From Helicobacter canadensis MIT 98-5491 (GTDB lineage: Bacteria; Campylobacterota; Campylobacteria; Campylobacterales; Helicobacteraceae): DNA of 64,000 nucleotides. The DNA lies in assembly GCF_000162575.1 (NCBI RefSeq), contig NZ_CM000776.2:190950-254949 (forward strand). Reading direction: 5' to 3'. The notes under the pieces were generated by a model. The model saw only the letters and a list, made by a program, of their open reading frames with translations. It was not told the origin of the DNA and did not search any database. Positions 8,926 to 16,588 of this stretch are shown one piece after another. The position numbers were made by a program, and so were the translations under genes. Position 1 is the stretch's first letter. Each line of letters starts with the position of its first letter.

Positions 8926-9316
8926 AATATTAAATTTTGATGCAAAAAATGACAATAGAGGAAGTTTGATAGCATTAGAAAATTTAAAAGAAATTCCCTT
9001 TGAGATTAAAAGGATTTATTATATTTATGATACCAAGCCTGATTTTCCAAGAGGAGCTCACGCTCATAAAGAATTGGAGCAAGTTTTAATTATGATGGAT
9101 GGAAGTTGTGAGATTGTCTTAAATGATGGGAGAAATGACAAAAGCATAATTTTGAATCGTCCAAATATAGGGCTTTTTATAGGTAAGAATATGTGGCGTG
9201 AGATGAGAAATTTTTCTTATGGGGCTAAACTTTTAGTTTTGGCAAGTGATTTTTACAATGAGAATGAATATATTAGGGATTATGATGAATTTTTGAGGAT
9301 GGTAAATGATACATAA
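8915..9316 (+). CDS. dTDP-4-keto-6-deoxyglucose 3,4-ketoisomerase (FdtA/QdtA type)
   Basis: 133-residue cupin of the WxcM-like C-terminal family. It moves the keto group from C4 to C3 before amination at C3. [35 protein letters not shown] with the conserved active-site histidines, [13 protein letters not shown] and the IGKNMWREM segment match FdtA/QdtA enzymes. FdtA and QdtA differ in the C4 configuration of the product (galacto or gluco), and I cannot decide between them by eye. It overlaps rmlB by 11 bases, and the first fragment of the old acetyltransferase gene starts inside its last codons. Confidence 0.9.
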   Translation: MDYKILNFDAKNDNRGSLIALENLKEIPFEIKRIYYIYDTKPDFPRGAHAHKELEQVLIMMDGSCEIVLNDGRNDKSIILNRPNIGLFIGKNMWREMRNFSYGAKLLVLASDFYNENEYIRDYDEFLRMVNDT

Positions 9317-9485
9317 GTTAGCAGATGTTCAGAGTAAAAATATAGGGAGTGGCACAAGAATTTGGCAATTTTGCGTAGTTTTGCCTAATGCGATTATAGG
9401 TGAAAATTGCAATATTTGTTCGCATTCTAGTAAATCCAAAGTATTATTAAAATTAATTAATTGTTTTAAAGAGTTATGTAAATGA
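9306..9485 (+). pseudogene. N-terminal fragment of a sugar N-acetyltransferase (FdtC/QdtC-like)
   Basis: Too short to stand out as a gene: 59 codons starting at an ATG inside the end of the ketoisomerase gene. The first 41 residues ([14 protein letters not shown], then [20 protein letters not shown]) are the start of a left-handed beta-helix sugar N-acyltransferase. From about 9427 the homology stops and an unrelated lysine/leucine tail runs to a TGA at 9483-9485, which overlaps the formyltransferase ATG (ATGA). The rest of the enzyme reappears at 10304. The fragment may still be translated and so couple translation into the formyltransferase gene, but it cannot be an active enzyme. Confidence 0.85.
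9369..9426 (+). repeat. Left copy of a 58-bp imperfect direct repeat
   Basis: Aligns without gaps to 10304-10361 at an offset of 935 bases, 49 of 58 positions identical by my count. Both copies encode the same part of the acetyltransferase (FC-V-VL--AII-EN-NICSH). They bracket the formyltransferase gene and mark the junctions of the inserted segment. Confidence 0.85.
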
Positions 9486-10300
9486 TTAAATTGTGTATAG
9501 CAGGAAAAAATAACATTGCAGTTAATTCACTGGAATATATTCTGAAAAATCATTTTAAGCCAGATCAAGTTGCGGTCATACCAAACAAAAATGATTTTGG
9601 TGTTGATTCATGGCAAAAGTCACTATTGCATTATGCTTTTAATAATCATATAAAAGTTATAACTCTAGAAGAAGCATATGAATTAAAACAAATAATATTT
9701 TTTTCTTTGGAATTTGATCGAATAGTTAAAGTGGAAAAATTTAAATCAGATAAATTGTTTAATATGCATTTTTCTGCCCTTCCTAAATACAAAGGTGTTT
9801 TTACTTCTATTACGCCAATTTTAAATAATGAAGTTGAATCTGGTGTTACATTGCACTGTATAGACAATGGAATTGATACGGGAAATATAATAGATCAGTA
9901 TATTTTTCCGATAAATATAAACGACACAGCAAGGGATCTTTATTTTAATTATTTGAGTTATGGAGAATACCTTTTTAAGAAAAATATTCAAAGAATAATA
10001 AATAATACTTATGAGAATTTCAAACAAAATAATATAAGCTCAAGTTACTTTTCAAGACAAGATATAAATATAAATCATAAAATTAACTTTAAAAAAACAA
10101 GCTTTGAAATACACAATCAAATTAGGGCTTTTATTTTTAAAGAGTACCAACTTCCAAGTATAAATAAAACAAAAATTATCAAATCAACTTTAACAAATGA
10201 ATTTATAGGATATAATATGTTTGAAGAATTTGAGGAATATTTTATGATTTCAGGAATTGATGGATTTAAAATTATAGCGCAAAAATATAATGCAGAGTAA
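9482..10300 (+). CDS. dTDP-3-amino-3,6-dideoxyhexose N-formyltransferase (WlaRD/QdtF-like)
   Basis: 272 residues. It should transfer a formyl group from 10-formyl-THF to the C3 amine of dTDP-Qui3N or dTDP-Fuc3N. The formyltransferase core [13 protein letters not shown] gives Asn94 and His96, and [11 protein letters not shown] gives Asp132, the catalytic trio at the positions I recall for C. jejuni WlaRD. The opening [19 protein letters not shown] and the closing [13 protein letters not shown] also resemble WlaRD. The gene looks more AT-rich than its neighbours. It sits inside a broken acetyltransferase gene, with the stop codon three bases before the second fragment resumes. The start has little ribosome site and probably depends on coupling through the ATGA overlap. 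Confidence 0.9.
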   Translation: MIKLCIAGKNNIAVNSLEYILKNHFKPDQVAVIPNKNDFGVDSWQKSLLHYAFNNHIKVITLEEAYELKQIIFFSLEFDRIVKVEKFKSDKLFNMHFSALPKYKGVFTSITPILNNEVESGVTLHCIDNGIDTGNIIDQYIFPININDTARDLYFNYLSYGEYLFKKNIQRIINNTYENFKQNNISSSYFSRQDININHKINFKKTSFEIHNQIRAFIFKEYQLPSINKTKIIKSTLTNEFIGYNMFEEFEEYFMISGIDGFKIIAQKYNAE

Positions 10301-10303
10301 AGT

Positions 10304-10361
10304 TTTTGTACAGTTTTGTTCAAAGCGATTATAGATGAAAATTACAATATTTGTTCGCATT
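10304..10361 (+). repeat. Right copy of the 58-bp imperfect direct repeat
   Basis: Partner of 9369-9426. It begins three bases after the formyltransferase stop codon and runs into the remainder of the acetyltransferase frame, so the reading frame of the old enzyme resumes at about its residue 22. Confidence 0.85.
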
Positions 10362-10672
10362 GTTTTATAGAAAATGATGTAAAAATTGGAAATAATGTTA
10401 CAATTAAATGCGGAGTTCAAATTTGGGATGGGATAGAAATAGAGGATGATGTTTTTATAGGTCCTAATGTAACTTTTTGCAATGATAAATACCCAAGATC
10501 TAAGCAATATCCTAAAGAATTCTCTAAAACAATTATTAAAAAAGGTGCGAGTATAGGGGCAAATGCGACTATATTGCTGGGTATCACTATAGGAGAAAAT
10601 GCTATGATAGGGGCTGGGGCTATTGTCACAAAAGATGTATTATCACATGTAACTTATTATTCTAAAATATAA
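10304..10672 (+). pseudogene. C-terminal remainder of the sugar N-acetyltransferase, truncated at both ends
   Basis: Left-handed beta-helix acyltransferase of the hexapeptide-repeat type: [47 protein letters not shown] and the turns around [20 protein letters not shown]. The frame is open from just after the formyltransferase stop; the first possible start is a TTG at 10316. The N-terminal 21 residues of the family are missing. The C-terminus also ends early: after IVTKDV the family normally continues into a PPY-AGNPAK segment, but here [11 protein letters not shown] is followed by a stop. It may be expressed as a 118-residue protein, though an active acetyltransferase seems unlikely. Confidence 0.8.
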
Positions 10673-10685
10673 AAGGTTTTTAGAG

Positions 10686-11669
10686 ATGTTAAAAATTTCA
10701 ATTTTAATGCCTTGTTATAATTCGGAGGAATTTTTGCAAAGAAGTATAAATTCTGTGCTTCAACAGGAATATGAAAATTGGGAATTAATTTGTGTAGATG
10801 ATTGTTCAAAAGATGATACTTATAAGAAATTACAAGAATATGTTAGCAAAGACACTCGCATAAAAGCTATTAAAAGAGAGATAAATGGAGGATGTGCCGC
10901 TTCTTTGAATGTTTCTTTAGAGCAATGTAGTGGTGATTTTATATTTGTGCTAGGACATGATGATGAGATAAGCAGAGATTGCTTGCAAGGTTGCGTAGAT
11001 AGATATTATGAAGTTGGGGAAGAGCTTGATGCTATTATACCTGATTGTTATTTTGTGTATCCAGACAATACAAGTGGAAAAAGTATTATAGGTATTTCAA
11101 ATGATCTAAAAAGTAAAAATAGGATATTGAGCGGTATTGAGGCTTTTGAATTTAGCATATTTTGGAATATAGCTGGATTTGCTCTCTTTAGAGCTGACAT
11201 TGTTAAGCAACATAAATTTTTAGAGGATTGCATGAATGGAGATGAGTATGCCGTAAGAATTTTTTTTCTAAATTCTAAAAAGGTAGCATTTTCTAAAAAA
11301 GGTAAGTATTTATATCATCAAGTACCTACAAGTGTTACTAAGAAAATGAGTCCCAAAAAGTTTGATATATTTCTTGTTTTTTTAAAGTTAGAAGAAGTAG
11401 CTAAAAGAAATCAGCTGAAAAAATCTTTGATAAAAAAGATAAATAGAGAGAGATACCAACAAATTCATAATCTATGGCAGGAATATCTTGAAAATAAAAA
11501 TATTTTTACTAATGAAGAACAAAAAAGTATTGAAGCAAAATTTGATAAATACGAAGAATTATTAAAGCCTTATAAAGCATTTTGGATAGACTCTATATTA
11601 AGAAGAGAAAGGGGAAGAGGCTATAAAGCTTGGATTTTGTTTGATGTATTTAAAATTTATTATAATTAA
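10686..11669 (+). CDS. GT2 family glycosyltransferase
   Basis: 327 residues with one N-terminal GT-A domain: ISILMPCYNSEEFLQRSINS, the nucleotide-sugar motif VDDCSKDDTY, INGGCAASLN and the metal-binding GHDDEIS at about residues 97-103. The C-terminal third is basic and helical. It begins 13 bp after the acetyltransferase remainder, in the same direction as the sugar-nucleotide genes, so it is a good candidate for adding the amino sugar to a growing glycan. A run of eight T residues lies at 11260-11267 within the frame, and the frame is intact across it. Confidence 0.87.
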   Translation: MLKISILMPCYNSEEFLQRSINSVLQQEYENWELICVDDCSKDDTYKKLQEYVSKDTRIKAIKREINGGCAASLNVSLEQCSGDFIFVLGHDDEISRDCLQGCVDRYYEVGEELDAIIPDCYFVYPDNTSGKSIIGISNDLKSKNRILSGIEAFEFSIFWNIAGFALFRADIVKQHKFLEDCMNGDEYAVRIFFLNSKKVAFSKKGKYLYHQVPTSVTKKMSPKKFDIFLVFLKLEEVAKRNQLKKSLIKKINRERYQQIHNLWQEYLENKNIFTNEEQKSIEAKFDKYEELLKPYKAFWIDSILRRERGRGYKAWILFDVFKIYYN

Positions 11670-11677
11670 GGCAGTTA

Positions 11678-12751
11678 ATGAATCCTAAAATTTCTATTCT
11701 AACACCTTCTTTTAATCACGAGAAATACATTGGATTCTTCTTGCAGAGTGTTTTAGGGCAAACTTTTCAAAACTTTGAACTTATTATTGTGGATGATTGT
11801 TCTTGGGATAAAAATTTAGAAGAAATTAAAAAGTTTAAAGATGAAAGAATAAAGCTCATTAGGCATGATTATAATAAAGGAATCAATGCTGCCTTAAATA
11901 CTGCTTTTGAAAATTCTAGTGGTGAAATTTTGGTTTTCTGTGCTAGTGATGATATGCTAGAGAGAGATGCTTTAGAAAAGATTTATCAAGCTTTTGAAGA
12001 GACACATGTTGATGTAGTTTATCCTGGCGTTAAAGTGATAGATGAAAACAATATGATTTCGCAATCAAAAAAGATAGAAATGCGATATAAAGAGCCTCTG
12101 GAAATTCTTAATTATATGTTTTTTGAGGGTAATTGCTTGATGTCTGTTGGAATGTCTATAAAAAGGCAAGCATTTAGAGATATTTATCCCTTGCCACTTG
12201 GGCTTTGTAATCATCAAGATACCTTTATGCACATTAATTTATTGCTTAATGGAGCAAAGATTTTATTTTTACAAGATGAGGTGATTTTGTATAGAATGGC
12301 AGGTGATCAAACAAGCATTAGTGCGCGAAAAAATGTTACTCTCACTAGAGAAAACCTTGAAATAGAATCTTTAATGGATAGTTTTTTGCGCGTTAAAGAT
12401 ATTGAACTTTTGAAAAAAATTTTTAAAAACGAGATTCAAAATACAGGGATTATGCCTTATGAAGATACAATTGAATTTTTCTTAGGAAGAATGGCTATGT
12501 ATTCTTCTCAAAGAGTGAGAAAATATTGGGGTTATCATAAAATTTTAGAGTTTTATAATAAGAGTAATAACTCCAATATTCTAAAGACAAGATATAATTT
12601 TAATTTCAAAGACTTGTTAGGATTAGCGGAGCTATGTGATAGTGATATGATGATTAAAAAATACAGGAAATACAGGAAGCTATTTAAAGGTAGTCTTGTA
12701 TTTTGTGGTATTTTAATAATGGTAATTGTTGGAATTATTTTGTGGAGGTAG
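11678..12751 (+). CDS. GT2 family glycosyltransferase with C-terminal membrane segment
   Basis: 357 residues. The GT-A domain has ISILTPSFNHEKYIGFFLQS, VDDCSWDKNLEEI, GINAALNTAFENSSGEI and the metal motif ASDDMLERDAL. QDTFMHINLLLNGAKI is typical of the second half. The last 20 residues (FCGILIMVIVGIILW) form a single hydrophobic segment, so the enzyme is probably tail-anchored on the cytoplasmic face of the inner membrane. It lies 8 bp after the previous GT2 gene, and its last codons contain the ribosome site of the aminotransferase gene. Confidence 0.87.
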   Translation: MNPKISILTPSFNHEKYIGFFLQSVLGQTFQNFELIIVDDCSWDKNLEEIKKFKDERIKLIRHDYNKGINAALNTAFENSSGEILVFCASDDMLERDALEKIYQAFEETHVDVVYPGVKVIDENNMISQSKKIEMRYKEPLEILNYMFFEGNCLMSVGMSIKRQAFRDIYPLPLGLCNHQDTFMHINLLLNGAKILFLQDEVILYRMAGDQTSISARKNVTLTRENLEIESLMDSFLRVKDIELLKKIFKNEIQNTGIMPYEDTIEFFLGRMAMYSSQRVRKYWGYHKILEFYNKSNNSNILKTRYNFNFKDLLGLAELCDSDMMIKKYRKYRKLFKGSLVFCGILIMVIVGIILWR

Positions 12752-12754
12752 ATC

Positions 12755-13840
12755 TTGATTAAATTTTTGGATTTACATAAAATTAATCAGCGTTTTAAGA
12801 GTGAAATTGACTTAGCCATTAGGGAGGTTTTGGAGAGCGGTTGGTATCTTTTGGGAGAGAAAAATAAAGCCTTTGAAGAAAACTTTGCTAAATATTGTGA
12901 GACAAAATTTAGTGTGGGATGCGCAAATGGTCTTGATGCATTACACTTAGCTATCCGAGCTTATGACTTCCCCAAAGATTCGGAGATAATAGTACCAGCT
13001 AACACTTACATTGCCTCAATTTTGGCAATTAGCAATTGTGGGTTGAAGCCTATTTTGGTAGAGCCAAATTTAGAGACTTATAATATTGATGCGGATTTGA
13101 TTGAAGCTAAAATTACAGAGAAGACAAAAGCTATTGTGGTTGTTCATTTGTATGGTCAAGCAGTTGAAATGGAGAAAATTTGGGAACTTGCTAAAAAATA
13201 TAATTTAAAAATTATTGAGGATTGCGCACAAGCTCATGGAGCAATATACCAAGGTAAAAAAGTTGGGAATCTAGGGGATATAGGGTGTTTTTCTTTTTAT
13301 CCTGGTAAAAACTTAGGGGCATTAGGTGATGGTGGGTGCATTACTACCAATGATGAAGAAATGGCAACAAAGATTAGGGCAATAGCAAATTATGGTTCTT
13401 TAATAAAATATGAAAATATTTATAAAGGTTTAAATTCTAGGCTTGATGAGATTCAAGCTGCTATATTGGATCTTAAATTGCAATTTTTAGATGCAGACAA
13501 TCAGCAAAGAAGAGAAATCGCTAAAATTTATAGAGAAAATATTAAAAATGAGAAAATTATTTTGCCAAAACCATATGAGGAAGAATCGCATGTTTGGCAT
13601 TTGTTTGTTATACGCACGAAAGATAGGGATAAATTGCAAGAATACTTAAAGATTAAAGGCATTCAAACACTAATTCACTATCCTATTCCACCACATAAGC
13701 AGAATGCTTATAAGGAGTGGAATAATCTTAGTTTTCCTATTACAGAGAAGATTCACAAAGAAGTGCTATCTCTACCTATTTCGCCAGTAATGAATAAAGA
13801 AGAAGCTTTTTATATTGCGCAGATTTTGAATGAATTTTAA
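12755..13840 (+). CDS. dTDP-3-keto-6-deoxyhexose aminotransferase (FdtB/QdtB type)
   Basis: 361-residue PLP enzyme of the DegT/DnrJ/EryC1 family. It aminates C3 of the keto sugar made by the ketoisomerase. [63 protein letters not shown] and [15 protein letters not shown] are intact; the PLP lysine is Lys185. The start is a TTG at 12755: GGAGG at 12744-12748 is well placed and the N-terminal family motif needs it. With rmlA, rmlB and the ketoisomerase it completes dTDP-3-amino-3,6-dideoxyhexose. Last gene of the carbohydrate run; RNase Y converges from the other side. Confidence 0.92.
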   Translation: MIKFLDLHKINQRFKSEIDLAIREVLESGWYLLGEKNKAFEENFAKYCETKFSVGCANGLDALHLAIRAYDFPKDSEIIVPANTYIASILAISNCGLKPILVEPNLETYNIDADLIEAKITEKTKAIVVVHLYGQAVEMEKIWELAKKYNLKIIEDCAQAHGAIYQGKKVGNLGDIGCFSFYPGKNLGALGDGGCITTNDEEMATKIRAIANYGSLIKYENIYKGLNSRLDEIQAAILDLKLQFLDADNQQRREIAKIYRENIKNEKIILPKPYEEESHVWHLFVIRTKDRDKLQEYLKIKGIQTLIHYPIPPHKQNAYKEWNNLSFPITEKIHKEVLSLPISPVMNKEEAFYIAQILNEF

Positions 13841-13858
13841 ACTTGTTTTGTTTCGCTT

Positions 13859-15430
13859 TTATTCCGCTATTGCACAAGCTCTTGTTTCGCGTATTACACT
13901 TACTTTGATTTCACCGGGGTATTGGACATTAGATTGTATTTCTTGAGCGATTTCTTTGGCAAGTAGATAGGATTCATCATCATCAATTTCTTCTGCTTTG
14001 ACAATCACTCGCACTTCCCGCCCTGCGTTAATCGCATAGGCGTGTAAAACGCCCATTTTTGAGAGTGCAATTTTTTCTATTTCACTCACGCGTCTTAGGT
14101 AGTTTTCTAGCACTTCTCGTCTTGCTCCAGGGCGTGCAGCAGAGAGTGCATCGGCTGCACACACAGCCGCGGCTTCTATGCTTTTGGCTTCTTCATCGCC
14201 GTGATGAGAGAGAATCGCATTTAAAACCACAGGGTGCTCATTGTATCGCCGTATGATTTCTGCTCCAAGCTCCACATGAGTGCCTTTGAATTCGTGCGTC
14301 CTTGCCTTTCCTATATCGTGCAAGAGTCCCGCTCTTGTTGCAAGCAAGCAATCTCCGCCTAATTCTGCGGCAATGATTCCAGCAAGGTTGGCTACTTCTA
14401 GGCTATGGGCTAGTGCATTTTGTCCATAACTTGCACGATAGCGTAATTTTCCAATGAGTTTTTTGATTTCAGGGTGGATATTTCCAAGACCCAAATCAAG
14501 AGTAACTTTATCCCCCTCATCAAAAATATTTTGTTCAAATTCTTCAAAGCACTTTTGATAAATTTCTTCGATTCTAGCGGGTTGGATTCTACCATCTTCG
14601 ATTAATCTTTGGATAGTCTGAACGGCAATGGATCGGCGGTAGAGATTGTGTGAGCTAACAACAATCACACCGGGCGTGTCATCAATAATAATATCTACCC
14701 CACAAATCATTTCAAGTGCTTTGATATTGCGTCCATCTTTGCCGATGATTCTAGCTTTCATTTCATCATTAGGGAGAATGATTGTGTGAATAAGTCTCTC
14801 AGCGGCGAATTCTCCAGCAAAGCGAGAAGCGGCTTGGGCTAGAATATAAGCGGCTTTGGCTTTGGCTTCTTCTCTAAGCTCTTTTTCTTGTTTTCTTAGA
14901 ATCTGTGCAATTTCTTGGCTTGATTCTTCTTGCATTTTTTCAAAAAGAAGTTTTTTGGCTTCGCTCTTTGTGATAGTGCTAATAGTGGCTAATTCTTGAG
15001 TTAGTTCCTTGAGCTTTTCTTGGTAGTTTGCTTTGAGTTTTTTAAGTGATTCTTGCTCTTGGAGTAAAATATTTTTATCTCGGTTGATGAGTTGTCTTTC
15101 GTGATCAAGTGCGCATTGCTTATGTTCTAGCTTTTGATTCTCTCTTAGCTTTACTTTTTCAAATTCTAAGAGATTGTTTTCATATTCTTTTACAATTTTA
15201 GCTGTTTCTCTTTCGTATTTTTGCTTTGATTCTAGCTCTATTTCTTTGGCTTTGATTTTTGATTCTTGAAGTGCTTTTTCTGCTTCGTATTCAATAGCCT
15301 TTGCCTTAGCCTTTGATTGTTCAAGCAGAATCTCTACATTAGCCCTAGAAAGTCTGCGTGAAATAAGGTAGCTTCCTCCGCCAGCGACTAAGGCTGATAA
15401 AGCGGAACTGACAATAATCCAAGTTATCAT
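13859..15430 (-). CDS. rny: Ribonuclease Y
   Basis: 523 residues; membrane-anchored endoribonuclease that starts decay of many mRNAs. There is an N-terminal membrane segment (TWIIVSSALSALVAGGGSYL) and a long coiled coil to about residue 200. A KH domain follows (RIIGKDGRNIKALEMICGVD) and then an HD domain (LAHSLEVANLAGIIAAELGG, LLHDIGKA). The ATG is preceded by AGAGGATC, so this start is good even though the upstream 5-FCL frame runs 86 bases into the gene. Family length is normal. Confidence 0.95.
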   Translation of the reverse strand: MITWIIVSSALSALVAGGGSYLISRRLSRANVEILLEQSKAKAKAIEYEAEKALQESKIKAKEIELESKQKYERETAKIVKEYENNLLEFEKVKLRENQKLEHKQCALDHERQLINRDKNILLQEQESLKKLKANYQEKLKELTQELATISTITKSEAKKLLFEKMQEESSQEIAQILRKQEKELREEAKAKAAYILAQAASRFAGEFAAERLIHTIILPNDEMKARIIGKDGRNIKALEMICGVDIIIDDTPGVIVVSSHNLYRRSIAVQTIQRLIEDGRIQPARIEEIYQKCFEEFEQNIFDEGDKVTLDLGLGNIHPEIKKLIGKLRYRASYGQNALAHSLEVANLAGIIAAELGGDCLLATRAGLLHDIGKARTHEFKGTHVELGAEIIRRYNEHPVVLNAILSHHGDEEAKSIEAAAVCAADALSAARPGARREVLENYLRRVSEIEKIALSKMGVLHAYAINAGREVRVIVKAEEIDDDESYLLAKEIAQEIQSNVQYPGEIKVSVIRETRACAIAE

Positions 15431-16025
15431 ATTTTTGATCCTCTAATTTGAGACTAGCAAAGGGCGTGATGAAGAAATTTGATTGCACATCGTGTTTTTC
15501 TGTGATAGTTTGATGAGTGTAATGAATGCCACGACAAATAAAAATATTAGTAGGTTTGTGTTTTAAAGTATCAAAAAATCTATCATACATACCCTTGCCA
15601 AATCCTATGCGTTTGAAATTTTTATCCATTCCAAGTGTGGGAATGATTGCAATATTAATTTTTTTAAAATAAAATGCTGAATTTTTGGCTTCATAAATAC
15701 CAAATGCCTTTTTTTGCAATGGTAAGCGATATTTTACAATTTTAAAGCTGATACCACACATAAAAGGGATAAAAATTTGAATATTTCTAGATTTGCGGTA
15801 AGAATTAAGTAGCTTCCTGCAATCAAATTCGCTTTTTAAAGGATAATAAAATAAAATAGAAATAGGTGCTTTAGAAGTTTTTTTGTGAGCATAAATTAGG
15901 CTTTTTAGGAGTTTATCAAGTCGTTTTTCTAAGCGATAATCCAAGAATCTAGAGTGTTTAGAATCTTGGATTTTTTTGAGATTAGCTTTGTAGCGTTGGC
16001 GATAGGATTCTTTTAGGTTTTGCAA
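15345..16025 (-). CDS. 5-formyltetrahydrofolate cyclo-ligase family protein
   Basis: Recycles 5-formyl-THF to 5,10-methenyl-THF using ATP. IQIFIPFMCGISFKIVKY, NIAIIPTLGMDKNFKRIGFGKGMYDRFF (here the GxGKGxYDR motif) and NIFICRGIHYTH define the family. I choose TTG 16025 (QNLKESYRQRYK follows) because AAGGA lies just before it; the frame stays open to an ATG at 16070 inside the upstream gene. That gives 226 residues. The last 28 or so residues overlap the start of rny by 86 bases, which is unusually long and adds a basic tail beyond the conserved fold. Confidence 0.82.
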   Translation of the reverse strand: MQNLKESYRQRYKANLKKIQDSKHSRFLDYRLEKRLDKLLKSLIYAHKKTSKAPISILFYYPLKSEFDCRKLLNSYRKSRNIQIFIPFMCGISFKIVKYRLPLQKKAFGIYEAKNSAFYFKKINIAIIPTLGMDKNFKRIGFGKGMYDRFFDTLKHKPTNIFICRGIHYTHQTITEKHDVQSNFFITPFASLKLEDQKYDNLDYCQFRFISLSRWRRKLPYFTQTF

Positions 16026-16588
16026 GGAGTTCCTTTGAATGAAAAGATAAGAGTAATAAACACTAAGCATTGTAGCAAAAGTAAAAGAAAATGAATGTAA
16101 TAGACTTGTAATTCTTTAAGCAAGATTCCAAACTGCTCTAATCCAAAATAAAAAATAAAACTCAAGACTAAACCACCTAAATACCCAATTTGTCTTGTTT
16201 TATCAATCTTGGAAAGAAAACTTTTTGAATGGAATATCAAGGTTTCATTACGCACAAGATAATCTCCAAAAATAAAGCCTATTTGATACAGCCCATAGAC
16301 TAAAAGCGCACCATAGAAAGTTTGTGGAAAAAGTAAATAAGAGAGTAAATAGCCAAAGGGTAGAATCTCTATAAAAATAAGAATGATTTTATAAGGTTTG
16401 GTTTGGAGAAGTTGTGTGTAAAAAAAGCTTAGAATCCAAGCTCCAAGTGCCAAAATGATTCCGCCAATGGAGAAAGTTTTGGGGGGTAAAAGTGCATAAA
16501 TAGTAAAGATTGTTCCCAAAGCAACTCCCCCAAAAAGGGAGTTTAAAAATTTATAAATGAGATAGTTGCGAAGTGAAAAGTTTTGCAT
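16013..16588 (-). CDS. Polytopic inner-membrane protein, unknown function
   Basis: 191 residues with about six hydrophobic segments (for example FGGVALGTIFTIYALL, GIILALGAWILSFFYT, ILIFIEILPFGYLLSYLLF, HFLLLLLQCLVFITLIF). The pattern is like half of an MFS-type carrier, but no family motif is conclusive. Its ATG overlaps the TonB-receptor stop codon by one base (TAATG), and its end overlaps the cyclo-ligase start by about 13 bases, so the three genes are tightly coupled. A role next to the receptor, such as inner-membrane transport, is possible but only inferred. Confidence 0.7.
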   Translation of the reverse strand: MQNFSLRNYLIYKFLNSLFGGVALGTIFTIYALLPPKTFSIGGIILALGAWILSFFYTQLLQTKPYKIILIFIEILPFGYLLSYLLFPQTFYGALLVYGLYQIGFIFGDYLVRNETLIFHSKSFLSKIDKTRQIGYLGGLVLSFIFYFGLEQFGILLKELQVYYIHFLLLLLQCLVFITLIFSFKGTPCKT

